From the NCBI GenBank assembly GCA_964547415.1, contig CAZJNX010000070.1:1-21055 (forward strand): 21,055 nucleotides of DNA. The letters run 5' to 3'. The position numbers and the translations under genes were made by a program. The notes beneath the pieces were generated by a model. That model was not told where the DNA came from. It saw only the letters and a program-made list of their open reading frames with translations, and made no database searches. Source of the stretch: CAZJNX01 sp964547415 (GTDB lineage Bacteria > Pseudomonadota > Alphaproteobacteria > Rhizobiales > Amorphaceae). This document shows positions 6,652-14,742 of the stretch, piece by piece; the first letter of the stretch is position 1, and each line of letters begins with the position of its first letter.

Positions 6652-8544
6652 ATGGAATTCCTCGTCGGACAGCTCATCACGGGGCTTGCGAGCGCGTCCT
6701 CGCTGTTCCTCGTCGCCTCGGGGCTGTCGATCATCTTCGGCGTCACGCGGATCGTGAACTTCGCCCACGGCTCGCTCTACATGATCGGCGCGTTCACCGC
6801 CTTCTCGCTGGTGACCTGGCTGCCGCTCACCCCGCTCGGCTTCTGGGGCGGCGTCCTCGTCGCCGCGCTCCTCACCGGGCTCGTCGGCGTCGTCATCGAG
6901 GTCGTCGTCCTGCGCCGCATCTACCATGCGCCCGAGCTGTTCCAGCTCGTCGCCACCTTCGGCATCGTCCTCATCGTCCAGGATGCGGCGCTCTACATCT
7001 GGGGACCGGAAGACCGGCTCGGGCCGCGGGCGCCGGGCCTCGACGGGGTGGTGCGCATCTTCGGCGAGCCGATCCCCCAGTACGACCTCGCCCTCATCGT
7101 GATCGGCCCCCTCGTGCTGGCGGGGCTCTGGCTCCTGTTCAACCGGACGCGCTGGGGCGTCCTCGTGCGGGCGGCGACGGAGGACCGGGAGATGGTGGGC
7201 GCCCTCGGCGTCGACCAGCGGCGGCTCTTCACCACCGTCTTCTTCCTCGGCTCCTTCCTCGCCGGCCTCGGCGGCTCGCTCGCCATCCCCCGCGAGTCCG
7301 TCACGCTCCTGATGGACCTCAACATCATCGCCGAGGCCTTCGTCGTCGTCGTCATCGGCGGGCTCGGCAGCGTGTGGGGGGCGTTCGTGGCGGCGATCCT
7401 GATCTCCGTCCTCAACGCCTTCGGGGTGCTGATCATCCCCCAGATCAGCCTCGTGCTGCCGTTCCTCGTGATGCTCCTCGTCCTCATCGTGCGGCCCTAC
7501 GGCCTGTTCGGCGTGACGGAGACGGGCGGCCACGCCCAGGCCCTCGCCGAGAAGCCCTTGAAGCCCCTTTCCCTGCCGATGATGGCGCTCGCGGTGGCCG
7601 GCGTCGCGGCGCTCACGATGGTGCCGCTGTTCGCCGACCGCTTCACGCTGACGCTTCTGACCGACATCCTCATCGTGTCCCTGTTCGCCGCCTCGCTCCA
7701 TTTCATGATGGGGCCGGGCGGCATGGCGTCCTTCGGGCATGCGGCCTGGTTCGGCATCGGCGCCTACGCGGTCGCCTTCCTCGCGGCCCGCTTCGGGGTG
7801 CCGATGATTCCCTCGATCCTGATCGCGCCGTTCGTCGCGATCCTCGGGGCGCTCGTCGTCGGCTGGTTCTGCGTGCGCCGCTCGGGCGTCTACCTCGCCA
7901 TGCTGACGCTGGCGGCCGCGCAGATCGTCTGGTCCGTGGTCTGGCAGTGGCAGGAGGTGACGGGGGGCGACGACGGGATCCTCGGGGTCTGGCCGTCGCG
8001 CTGGGCGTCCTCCCGCGAAGCCTTCTACCTCATGGCGCTCGCCTTCGTGGTGGTGGCGGTGGCGGCCCTTCGCGCCTTCACCCACGCCCCGTTCGGCTAC
8101 ACCCTCCGCGCGGGGCGGGATTCGCCGCTGCGGGCGGAGGCGATCGGGGTCAACGTGCGCTTCCAGCAGTGGATGGCGTTCGCGATCGCGGGCGCCTTCG
8201 CAGGCCTTGCGGGCGCGCTCTTCGCCTTTTCCAAGGGCAGCGTCTTTCCGGACGAGCTCGCCATCCCCCGCTCCTTCGACGGGCTCCTCATGGTGCTGAT
8301 GGGCGGGGTCCATGCCCTGTCCGGGCCGATCCTCGGCGCCGTCACCTTCACCCTCATCGAGGACACGGTCCACAAGCTGGAATACTGGCGCTTCCTGTTC
8401 GGCGTCATCATCCTCGTCATCGTGATCGCCGCGCCCGACGGGATCGCGGGCGGCCTCGCCCGGGCGGGGCAGCTCGTCCGCGGCCTGTTCTCGGGCCGAA
8501 GACCCGGGGCGGCCGCGGCGGCGCCGACGGAGGGCGCGCGATGA
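6652..8544 (+). CDS. Fused LivH-LivM branched-chain amino acid type ABC permease
   Basis: A 630-residue inner-membrane permease joining two subunits that are separate in Escherichia coli. The LivH half (about 1-288) shows GLSIIFGVTRIVNFAHGS near residues 23-40 and GGLGSVWGAFVAAIL near 237-251. A hydrophilic linker (about 289-305, TETGGHAQALAEKP) leads to the LivM half (about 306-610) with GGMASFGHAAWFGIGAY and a late GGVHALSGPILGA segment. The hydrophobic segments are dense throughout both halves, and the C-terminus ends in an Ala-rich cytoplasmic tail. Fusions of this kind are known in alphaproteobacteria. Its stop overlaps the LivG-type ATPase start (ATGA). It forms the translocation path for the substrate captured by the upstream binding protein. 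Confidence 0.93.
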   Translation: MEFLVGQLITGLASASSLFLVASGLSIIFGVTRIVNFAHGSLYMIGAFTAFSLVTWLPLTPLGFWGGVLVAALLTGLVGVVIEVVVLRRIYHAPELFQLVATFGIVLIVQDAALYIWGPEDRLGPRAPGLDGVVRIFGEPIPQYDLALIVIGPLVLAGLWLLFNRTRWGVLVRAATEDREMVGALGVDQRRLFTTVFFLGSFLAGLGGSLAIPRESVTLLMDLNIIAEAFVVVVIGGLGSVWGAFVAAILISVLNAFGVLIIPQISLVLPFLVMLLVLIVRPYGLFGVTETGGHAQALAEKPLKPLSLPMMALAVAGVAALTMVPLFADRFTLTLLTDILIVSLFAASLHFMMGPGGMASFGHAAWFGIGAYAVAFLAARFGVPMIPSILIAPFVAILGALVVGWFCVRRSGVYLAMLTLAAAQIVWSVVWQWQEVTGGDDGILGVWPSRWASSREAFYLMALAFVVVAVAALRAFTHAPFGYTLRAGRDSPLRAEAIGVNVRFQQWMAFAIAGAFAGLAGALFAFSKGSVFPDELAIPRSFDGLLMVLMGGVHALSGPILGAVTFTLIEDTVHKLEYWRFLFGVIILVIVIAAPDGIAGGLARAGQLVRGLFSGRRPGAAAAAPTEGAR

Positions 8545-9338
8545 CCGTCCTGTCCGTCCGGGACCTTTCCAAGAGCTTCGGCGGCATCCGCGCCGTCGCG
8601 GGCGTGTCCTTCGACCTCGAGGCGGCCGAGCTTCTCGCCCTCATCGGGCCGAACGGGGCCGGCAAGACCACCACCTTCAACATGCTGAACGGGCAGATCC
8701 GGCCCGACGCCGGGTCGGTGAAGCTGGGCGACGAGGAACTCGTGGGCCTCAAGCCCCGCGAGGTCTGGCGCCGCGGGGTGGGGCGCACCTTCCAGATCAC
8801 CGCCACGTTCCAGTCCATGACGGCGATCGAGAACGTCCAGATGACGCTGATCTCCGACGCGGGCGAGACGCTGCGCCTGTGGGGCCGGGCGACGCGGCGC
8901 CACCGGGACAAGGCGATGGCGCTCCTTGCCCGGGTCGGCATGGAGGGCCAGGCCGACCGCCACTGCGCCGAGCTCGCCTACGGGGACCTCAAGCGGCTCG
9001 AGCTCGCCGTGGCGCTCGCCAACCGCCCGCGCCTCCTCCTGATGGACGAGCCGACGGCCGGCATGGCCCCCGCCGAGCGGGTCGCGCTGATGCGGCTCGC
9101 CGCCGACATCGTGGCGACCGAGGGGGTGAGCATCCTCTTCACCGAGCACGACATGGACGTCGTCTTCACCCACGCCCACCGGATCATCGTCCTCAACCGG
9201 GGCGAACTGATCGCGGAAGGGGACGCGGCGGCGATCCGCGCCAACCCGGAGGTGCAGGCGGTCTATCTCGGCGGCGGCGCCGTCCACGGGGCCGAGGCGG
9301 CGGGAGAGGGGGAGGGCCGCCATGCCGCCCATGCTTGA
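8541..9338 (+). CDS. LivG-type ABC transporter ATPase
   Basis: A 265-residue ATP-binding subunit. It has Walker A GPNGAGKTT at 36-44, the signature region LAYGDLKR at 145-152 (the degenerate YGD form usual for LivG rather than LSGGQ), Walker B LLLMDEP at 165-171, and the switch His 203 in TEHD. It is slightly longer than typical LivG because of an Ala/Gly-rich tail of about 20 residues. The start overlaps the permease stop as ATGA, and the tail overlaps the next ATPase gene by 17 bases. It pairs with the LivF-type ATPase to power the fused permease. Confidence 0.95.
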   Translation: MTVLSVRDLSKSFGGIRAVAGVSFDLEAAELLALIGPNGAGKTTTFNMLNGQIRPDAGSVKLGDEELVGLKPREVWRRGVGRTFQITATFQSMTAIENVQMTLISDAGETLRLWGRATRRHRDKAMALLARVGMEGQADRHCAELAYGDLKRLELAVALANRPRLLLMDEPTAGMAPAERVALMRLAADIVATEGVSILFTEHDMDVVFTHAHRIIVLNRGELIAEGDAAAIRANPEVQAVYLGGGAVHGAEAAGEGEGRHAAHA

Positions 9339-10035
9339 GGTCGAGGGGATCGACACCTTCTACGGCGAGGCGCACATCCTCCACGGCGTCTCCCTCACCG
9401 CCGACGCGGGCGAGGTGGTGGCGCTCCTCGGCCGCAACGGCGCGGGCAAGACGACGACGCTGAAGTCCGTCATGGGCCTCGTGCGGGTGGCCCGGGGGCG
9501 CATCACCTACCGCGGAGAGGACATTACCGGCCGCGAATCCTTCGAGATCTGCCGCCGCGGGATCGGCTACGTCCCGGAGGAGCGGCGCATCTTCAAGCAG
9601 CTCACGGTGATGGAGAACCTCATGGTCGGCGAACGGGCGGCGCCCGAGGGGCGGGAGCCCTGGACGGTGGAGCGCCTGTTCGAGCTCTTTCCGAACCTTG
9701 CCGCCCGCCGCTCGAACATGGGCGGGCAGCTGTCGGGCGGCGAACAGCAGATGCTCACCATCGCCCGCACGCTGATGGGCAATCCCGACCTCGTCCTCCT
9801 CGACGAGCCGTCGGAGGGGATCGCCCCCATCATCGTGGAGCAGATGGCCCGCTCGGTCATGGAGCTGAAGAAGAGCGGCCTGTCCGTCGTCCTGTCGGAG
9901 CAGAACCTCAACTTCGCGCGCCTCGTCTCGGACCGGGCGGCGATCATCGAATCGGGCGAGATGCGCTACGCCGGCACCATGGCCGAGCTCGAGGCCCATC
10001 CGGAGGTCCGCGAGCGGTACCTCGCGGCGGTATGA
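9322..10035 (+). CDS. LivF-type ABC transporter ATPase
   Basis: A 237-residue ATP-binding subunit with Walker A GRNGAGKTT at 37-45, signature LSGGEQQ at 137-143 and Walker B LVLLDEP at 157-163. In the switch position it has SEQN, with Gln in place of His, which is usual for LivF proteins. The ATG at 9322 follows GGGAGAGGGGGAGG (9302-9315); a second ATG at 9331 is possible but less well spaced. It overlaps the LivG gene by 17 bases and the MarR gene by ATGA, so regulator and transporter are co-expressed. Confidence 0.95.
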   Translation: MPPMLEVEGIDTFYGEAHILHGVSLTADAGEVVALLGRNGAGKTTTLKSVMGLVRVARGRITYRGEDITGRESFEICRRGIGYVPEERRIFKQLTVMENLMVGERAAPEGREPWTVERLFELFPNLAARRSNMGGQLSGGEQQMLTIARTLMGNPDLVLLDEPSEGIAPIIVEQMARSVMELKKSGLSVVLSEQNLNFARLVSDRAAIIESGEMRYAGTMAELEAHPEVRERYLAAV

Positions 10036-10538
10036 GCGAGGCCCCGGGCACCCGGCCGGCCGGGACCGCAGGACGGGCGATGGCCGAGGGTGCGGACGCA
10101 TCGAGCGGGGGCGGGGCGGGTGCGGGCGGCGACTATCGCCTCGACGACCAGGTGGGCTTCCTCCTGCGTCTCGCGGTGCAGCGCCACACGGCGATCTTCG
10201 CCTCGCGCATGCCCGGGGAGCTCACGCCCATGCAGTTCGCCGCGCTCGCCAAGCTGCGCGAGGTGGGGGCGGCGTCCCAGAACGAGCTCGGCCGCATGAC
10301 GGCCATGGACGTCGCCACCATCAAGGGCGTCGTCGATCGCCTGCGCGCCCGCGGCCTCCTCGCCGGGCGCCCGGACCCGGCGGACCGGCGCCGGATCCTC
10401 GTCACCCTGACGCGGGACGGGGCGCGTCTCGCCGAGGAGGCCGTCGCGGCCGGCAGGGCGATCACCGCCGAGACCGTCGCCCCCCTGTCCCCGGAGGAGG
10501 CGGCGACGCTGTGCCGTCTTCTGGCCCGCATCGGCTGA
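10032..10538 (+). CDS. MarR family transcriptional regulator, NicR/BpsR-like
   Basis: A 168-residue winged-helix regulator. The first ~33 residues are Gly/Ala-rich and probably disordered; an internal ATG at residue 17 (10080) is an alternative start. The MarR core runs from DDQVGFLL (38-45) through LTPMQFAALAKL (64-75), a recognition helix around 91-105 (AMDVATIKGVVDRL) and a wing with DPADRRR (115-121). From memory, this wording resembles NicR of Pseudomonas putida and BpsR of Bordetella, MarR proteins that respond to 6-hydroxynicotinate and repress nicotinate catabolism. That fits the 6-hydroxynicotinate reductase homologue in the same operon. It starts inside the LivF stop (ATGA), which suggests an autoregulated operon repressor. 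Ligand and operator are unproven. Confidence 0.85.
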   Translation: MSEAPGTRPAGTAGRAMAEGADASSGGGAGAGGDYRLDDQVGFLLRLAVQRHTAIFASRMPGELTPMQFAALAKLREVGAASQNELGRMTAMDVATIKGVVDRLRARGLLAGRPDPADRRRILVTLTRDGARLAEEAVAAGRAITAETVAPLSPEEAATLCRLLARIG

Positions 10539-10630
10539 GGCGCCCCGCGCTGCCCGACGGGCCGCCGGGACCGGCCCCGCTCCGGGCGGTCTGCCCGCCG
10601 ACGCGAGCGCAAGGGGCCGCACGCTCGGGC

Positions 10631-10646
10631 TGGCAGGATTCTTGCC
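10631..10646 (+). promoter_or_regulatory. Candidate sigma-54 (-24/-12) promoter
   Basis: TGGCAGGATTCTTGCC at 10631-10646 matches the RpoN consensus TGGCAC-N5-TTGCW. The GG (10632-10633) and GC (10644-10645) are separated by exactly 10 bases, with mismatches at the sixth and last consensus bases. It lies in the 163-base gap between the MarR gene and the amidohydrolase, 55 bases before the start codon at 10702. This would link amidohydrolase expression to nitrogen supply. An enhancer-binding protein is not encoded in the window. Confidence 0.5.
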
Positions 10647-10701
10647 TCCAGCTTTTCAAACGGTCGCGAGACCTGACGACGGGGATCGCAGGAGGGAACG
10701 C

Positions 10702-12210
10702 ATGGACGGGACAGGTGGACGGATCGTCGTCACGGGCGGGCTGGTTCTGGTCGACGGCGTGGCCGCGCCGGCCGACGTCGTCATCGACGGGGGCCGGATC
10801 GAGGCGGTGGAGGCGCCCGGCAGCGCCCGGCCCGAGGGCGCGGAGATCGTCCGGGCGGACGACCGCCTCGTGATGCCCGGCCTCGTCAACGCCCACACCC
10901 ACAGCCACCTCGCCGTCGCCAAGGGCGTCTCGCGCAGCTGGACGCTGGAGCTCCACCTCCACAACGGCCCGTGGACCGGCGGGGGGCAGGCCTTCGAGGA
11001 CCGGGCCCTGTTCGCGCAAATGTCGGCGGTGGAGATGCTGCTCAAGGGCTGCACCGCCTGCTACGACCTCGTCATGGAGATGCCCGCCCCGACGCCCGAG
11101 GGCGTGTTCGCCACCGCCGAGGGCTACCGGGAGGCCGGGATCCGGGCGGTCGTCGCGCCGATGATGGCCGACCGCACCTTCTGGCGTGCGATCCCGGGGC
11201 TCCTCGAGGCGATCCCGGCGGACCTCAGGCAGGCGGTGGAGGCCGTCACCCTCTCCCCCCATGACGTCTCGGTGGCCGCCTGCCGGCGGATCCTGGACGA
11301 GTGGCCCCACGACCGGGCCCAGGTGCGCCCGGCGCTCGCGCCCACCATCCCCCACCACTGCTCGGACGATTTCTGGATCGCCTGCCGCGACCTCGCCGAG
11401 GCCCACGGCGTCGGCCTCCACACCCACCTCGCCGAATCCCGCGTCCAGTCCATCGTCGGCCCGCAGCTGTACGGCGGCGCGAGCCTGACGCGGCACCTCG
11501 ACCGGCTCGGCATCATCTCCGAGCGCTTCGTCGGCGCCCACGGCGTCTGGCTCGACGATGCCGACATCGAGACCCTCGCCGCTCGCGGGGCCACGATCGC
11601 CCACAACCCGTCGAGCAACTTCCGCCTCGGCAACGGGATGGCCCGGGCGCGGGAGATGGCGGCGGCGGGCGTTTGCGTGGCGCTCGGCAGCGACGCGTGC
11701 AGCTGCTCGGACCACCAGAACCTGTTCGAGGTGATGCGGCTCGCCACCTACATCGCCCGCACCCAGTCCTTCGACCCGGACGAGTGGCTGACGCCGGCCG
11801 AGATCGTCCGCATGGCGACCGAGGGCGGCGCCCGGGCGCTCGGCATGGAGGGGGAGATCGGCCGCATCGCGCCCGGCTACCTCGCCGACCTCGTGTTCCT
11901 CGACCTTGCCACCACCACCTACACCCCGCTCAACGACCCGCTCTACCAGATGGTCTTCGGCGAGGAGGGGCGGAGCGTGGACAAGGTGATGGTGGGCGGC
12001 CGCACGGTGGTGGACGGCGGGCGCATCCTCACCGTCGACTACGACGCCCTGCGCGCGCGCATGAACGCGCGGGCCGAGAGCCTGTTCGCCGCCAACGGGG
12101 AGCGGCGCCGTCAGCTCGAGGCGATCCAGCCGTTCGTCAAGCACTTCTGCGTGGGGCTCGCCAAGGGCGGGCCGACTGCGCTCGCGGAAACCGACCACGC
12201 CGCCGTCTAG
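10702..12210 (+). CDS. Amidohydrolase (TrzA/AtzA/SsnA-type deaminase or hydrolase)
   Basis: A 502-residue cytoplasmic metal-dependent hydrolase of the amidohydrolase superfamily. Metal and catalytic positions visible are H65-x-H67 (NAHTHSH), H240/H242 and E245 (HTHLAES), H280 (GAHGVW) and D331 (GSDACS), the layout of the adenosine-deaminase-like/atrazine chlorohydrolase group with one divalent metal. The flanking N- and C-terminal segments form the usual beta sandwich (PGYLADLVFLDL near the end). The ATG at 10702 follows GCAGGAGGG (10688-10696); an in-frame TTG at 10642 overlaps the promoter candidate and is unlikely. Family members remove amino groups or halides from purines, pyrimidines and s-triazines, or open cyclic amides. 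Given the upstream ring hydroxylase and reductase, ring deamination or opening is inferred. Confidence 0.9.
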   Translation: MDGTGGRIVVTGGLVLVDGVAAPADVVIDGGRIEAVEAPGSARPEGAEIVRADDRLVMPGLVNAHTHSHLAVAKGVSRSWTLELHLHNGPWTGGGQAFEDRALFAQMSAVEMLLKGCTACYDLVMEMPAPTPEGVFATAEGYREAGIRAVVAPMMADRTFWRAIPGLLEAIPADLRQAVEAVTLSPHDVSVAACRRILDEWPHDRAQVRPALAPTIPHHCSDDFWIACRDLAEAHGVGLHTHLAESRVQSIVGPQLYGGASLTRHLDRLGIISERFVGAHGVWLDDADIETLAARGATIAHNPSSNFRLGNGMARAREMAAAGVCVALGSDACSCSDHQNLFEVMRLATYIARTQSFDPDEWLTPAEIVRMATEGGARALGMEGEIGRIAPGYLADLVFLDLATTTYTPLNDPLYQMVFGEEGRSVDKVMVGGRTVVDGGRILTVDYDALRARMNARAESLFAANGERRRQLEAIQPFVKHFCVGLAKGGPTALAETDHAAV

Positions 12211-12213
12211 CGC

Positions 12214-12231
12214 GCAGCCGTCCGAGGCTGC
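12214..12231 (+). terminator. Small hairpin after the amidohydrolase gene
   Basis: GCAGCC (12214-12219) and GGCTGC (12226-12231) form a 6-base stem with a 6-base loop, 3 bases after the stop. There is no T tract, so it is a weak candidate. The gap to the converging MFS gene (12211-12321) also holds CCGTTC/GAACGG (12273-12278 and 12291-12296), another possible stem between convergent transcripts. Confidence 0.3.
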
Positions 12232-12321
12232 TCAAGCGGTGCGCCGGGGCGTCGGCTCCACCGGAATGGCGGCCGTTCGTCGTTTCACCGGAACGGATCG
12301 GCGGGCGCCGGCCCACGAACC

Positions 12322-13494
12322 TCAGCGGTCCCTCGCCTGGCGGGGACGGGTGGCAAGGCCGAGGACGAGGAGGGCCGCGAAGCTCGCGAGACCGAGGGCG
12401 GAGGAGACGGCGAGGGCGCCCGCCCCGAAGCGCTCGATGAGGACGGCGAACGCGAGGGGTGCGAAGACGGCGGCGAAACGGGCAGGCGCCGCGATGAGGC
12501 CCTGTCTGAGGCCGTAGCCGTCGGGGCCGAACAGGGCGAGCGGGAGGGTGCCGCTCGCGATCGTCATGACGCCGTTCCCCGCCCCGTGGAGGGAGGCGAA
12601 GACCGGCGCGGCCGGAGGGCCGCCGGCCAGCAGGATCCCCGCCCCGACGGGGTGGGCGAGGGCGGCGGCCCGTGCCGACACGATCGGCGGCGCGCGGCCC
12701 ACGAGGGAGAACTCGACGAGCCGCGCCGCCACCTGCGCCGGGCCCACGAGCGCCGCGGCCGCGACCGCCGCAGCCGGCGCCGCCCCCGCCGCGACGAGGA
12801 GCCCCGGCAGGTGCGCGGCCATCGCGGTGGAGACGAACCAGGTCGTCCCGAACACGAAGGCGAGGAGCGCGACCGGCAGGACCGGGATCGCCGGGGCGGC
12901 GGCCGCGGCAGGCCTTTCCGCCGGAGAAGTCTCCGGGGCCGTCCGCCGCGGCAGCGAGAGGTTGAGCGGCACCGCCACGGCGAGGAGAACCACCGCCCAG
13001 GCGAGACACGCCGCCTGCCAGCCGAACGCGGCTTCGAACAGGCTGGTGGCGGGCCAGGAGACCGTGCTGGCGAAGCCCGCGATGAGGGTGATGCCGGTGA
13101 TCGGGCCCCGCGCGTTCCGGCCGAAGATACCGGCGAGGGTGGAGAAGGCGGCCTCGTAGAGCCCGCACGACATGCCGATCCCGACGACGATCCAGGCCAC
13201 GAAGAGGGCGGGCACGCTCGCCGTGGAGGCCATGAGCCCAAGGCCGGCCGCGACGAGGAGGTTGGAGGCGACGAGGACGCCTCGGCCGCCCAGCCGGTCG
13301 ATGAGACGGCCGGCCAGCGGGCCGAGGAGGGCCGAGACCACGAGAGCGCACGAAAAGGCCGCGAACACGGTGGCCGACGCCGTCCCGAGGTCGGCCGCCA
13401 TCGGGGCCGCGAGGGTCGCCGGCAGGTAGTAGCTCGCGCCCCACACGAGGGTCTGGGCGAGGCCGAGGGCGACGACGATCCGTGTACGCCTCAC
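12322..13494 (-). CDS. Major facilitator superfamily transporter in the ars operon
   Basis: A 390-residue membrane protein with about 12 hydrophobic segments in two six-helix halves and a polar, Ala/Pro-rich loop near residues 186-205. The MFS loop 2-3 pattern appears as GPLAGRLIDRLGGRG near residue 60. The start is GTG at 13494; the protein then begins with a short basic tip and a hydrophobic helix. It lies 132 bases downstream of the glutaredoxin-type arsenate reductase and is last in the run of minus-strand ars genes. MFS proteins act in arsenic resistance in several bacteria (ArsK exports arsenite, ArsJ exports an organoarsenical). Membership in either group cannot be judged by eye. Export of arsenite or another product is inferred from context; an unrelated substrate is possible. 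Confidence 0.85.
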   Translation of the reverse strand: MRRTRIVVALGLAQTLVWGASYYLPATLAAPMAADLGTASATVFAAFSCALVVSALLGPLAGRLIDRLGGRGVLVASNLLVAAGLGLMASTASVPALFVAWIVVGIGMSCGLYEAAFSTLAGIFGRNARGPITGITLIAGFASTVSWPATSLFEAAFGWQAACLAWAVVLLAVAVPLNLSLPRRTAPETSPAERPAAAAAPAIPVLPVALLAFVFGTTWFVSTAMAAHLPGLLVAAGAAPAAAVAAAALVGPAQVAARLVEFSLVGRAPPIVSARAAALAHPVGAGILLAGGPPAAPVFASLHGAGNGVMTIASGTLPLALFGPDGYGLRQGLIAAPARFAAVFAPLAFAVLIERFGAGALAVSSALGLASFAALLVLGLATRPRQARDR

Positions 13495-13626
13495 GCACGG
13501 GCTCCGGAAAGCGCCCCCGGCGGGAGGGGCGGGGCGTCTTTGTGGTCCGGCGGTGGAGAGTGCGCCGGAAGCGGGACCCTGGCAGCCCGCTCGCCGTTCC
13601 GTCCAGCCGCCTGCCGGTCCGGCCGG

Positions 13627-14049
13627 TCAGGCGACGCGCCGTCCCTCGGCATCGAGGAGGAGCGTGCCGTCCTCCTTGTAAAGGGGGCCCGGGGGCCAGC
13701 GCTCGAGGAGGTCGAGGACGGTCTCGGACGGGCGGCACAGGCGCACGCCCTTGCGCGTCGCCACGATGGGCCGGTTCACGAGGACCGGGTGCTCGAGCAT
13801 GGCGGCAAGGATCGTCTCATCGTCGACGGCCGGGTCGGTGAGGCCGAGCGCCTCGGCCGGCGACTTCGTGGTGCGCAGGGCGGTGCGCGGGGTGAGGTCC
13901 GCGGCGGCGAACAGGGCGAGGAGCTGCGGGCGCGTCCAGCCCTCCTCGAGATACGCGATCACGACCGGCCTCTCGCCAGCCTTCTCGATGATGGACAGGA
14001 CGTTGCGGGACGTGCCGCACTCGGGGTTGTGGTGGATGACGACGGTCAC
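13627..14049 (-). CDS. arsC: Arsenate reductase, glutaredoxin-dependent ArsC type
   Basis: A 140-residue protein of the ArsC/Spx thioredoxin-fold family. The catalytic cysteine is C11 in HNPECGTSRN. The arginines that hold arsenate in the Escherichia coli enzyme (R60, R94, R107) are matched here by R59, R93 and R106, each one residue earlier like the Cys. NRPIV (92-96) is the usual cis-proline loop. It reduces arsenate to arsenite with glutathione and glutaredoxin. Length matches the family. It is read 6 bases after the aquaporin stop, and a second, unrelated arsenate reductase lies upstream in the same operon. Confidence 0.93.
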   Translation of the reverse strand: MTVVIHHNPECGTSRNVLSIIEKAGERPVVIAYLEEGWTRPQLLALFAAADLTPRTALRTTKSPAEALGLTDPAVDDETILAAMLEHPVLVNRPIVATRKGVRLCRPSETVLDLLERWPPGPLYKEDGTLLLDAEGRRVA

Positions 14050-14055
14050 GGCTCG

Positions 14056-14742
14056 CTATTCCCCTGGCATCTCGGCCGGACGCCGCTCGGGCGCGACGAG
14101 CCAGCCCACGAGGGCGACGGCGGCGACGGCCCCGACGCACTGGGCGAGGACGAAGCCCGGAAGGTCCATCGGCCGGATCCCCGAGAAGGTGTCGGAGAAG
14201 GCCCGGGCGATGGCGACGGCCGGGTTCGCGAAGGAGGTGGACGCGGTGAACCAGTAGGCCGCGGTGATGTAGAGCCCGACGAGCCAGGGGATCGCCGCCT
14301 CCCGGAACCTGAGGCCCGCGAGGATGGTGGCGACGAGCCCGAAGGTGGCCACGAACTCGGCGAACCACTGGCCCGCGCCCGTGCGCACGGTGCCGCTCAC
14401 CTGCAGGATCGGCAGTTCGAACATGGCGTGGGCGACGAGGCTGCCCGCGATCCCGCCGGCGATCTGGGACAGGACGTAAGGGGCGGCCTCCGCGCGGGGC
14501 AATTCGCCCCGGACGAAGAAGGCGAGGGAGACGGCCGGGTTGAAGTGGGCGCCCGAGATCGGACCGAGGATGGTGATGAGGACGACGAGGATCGCTCCCG
14601 TCGGGATGGTGTTGCCGAGGAGCGCGAGGGCGACGTCGTCCGTCAGCCCGCCGGCCATCATGCCGGAGCCGACGACGGTGGCGACGAGCATGGCGGTGCC
14701 GAGCCCCTCGGCCACGAGGCGGCGCGGAAGATCGTAGGTCAT
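14056..14742 (-). CDS. aqpS: MIP family aquaporin/aquaglyceroporin, AqpS-like
   Basis: A 228-residue membrane channel with six hydrophobic helices and both pore boxes: NPA at 68-70 (SGAHFNPAVS) and NPA at 173-175 (TSFANPAVAIAR), the second followed by the selectivity-filter Arg (R180). It lies between two arsenate reductase genes and its ATG overlaps the upstream stop (ATGA). In Sinorhizobium meliloti the aquaporin AqpS replaces the ArsB pump: arsenite made inside by ArsC flows out down its gradient. The same logic is inferred here, since no ArsB or Acr3 gene is present. The symbol is given by this context and the family; glycerol or water transport cannot be excluded. Confidence 0.85.
   Translation of the reverse strand: MTYDLPRRLVAEGLGTAMLVATVVGSGMMAGGLTDDVALALLGNTIPTGAILVVLITILGPISGAHFNPAVSLAFFVRGELPRAEAAPYVLSQIAGGIAGSLVAHAMFELPILQVSGTVRTGAGQWFAEFVATFGLVATILAGLRFREAAIPWLVGLYITAAYWFTASTSFANPAVAIARAFSDTFSGIRPMDLPGFVLAQCVGAVAAVALVGWLVAPERRPAEMPGE

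Noticed and set aside
5305..8373. Open frame of 1022 codons on the minus strand
   Set aside because: It is fully antisense to the binding protein and permease genes, is made of Arg/Gly/Glu/His-rich low-complexity residues with no recognisable domain, and arises from high GC at third positions.
10642..10701. TTG start extending the amidohydrolase upstream
   Set aside because: It falls within the sigma-54 candidate and encodes unconserved residues; ATG 10702 has GGAGGG ahead.
12255..12297. Repeated CACCGGAA (12259-12266 and 12286-12293) suggesting a repeat element or attachment site
   Set aside because: Only 8 bases, two copies, no integrase or IS features nearby; likely chance in GC-rich DNA.
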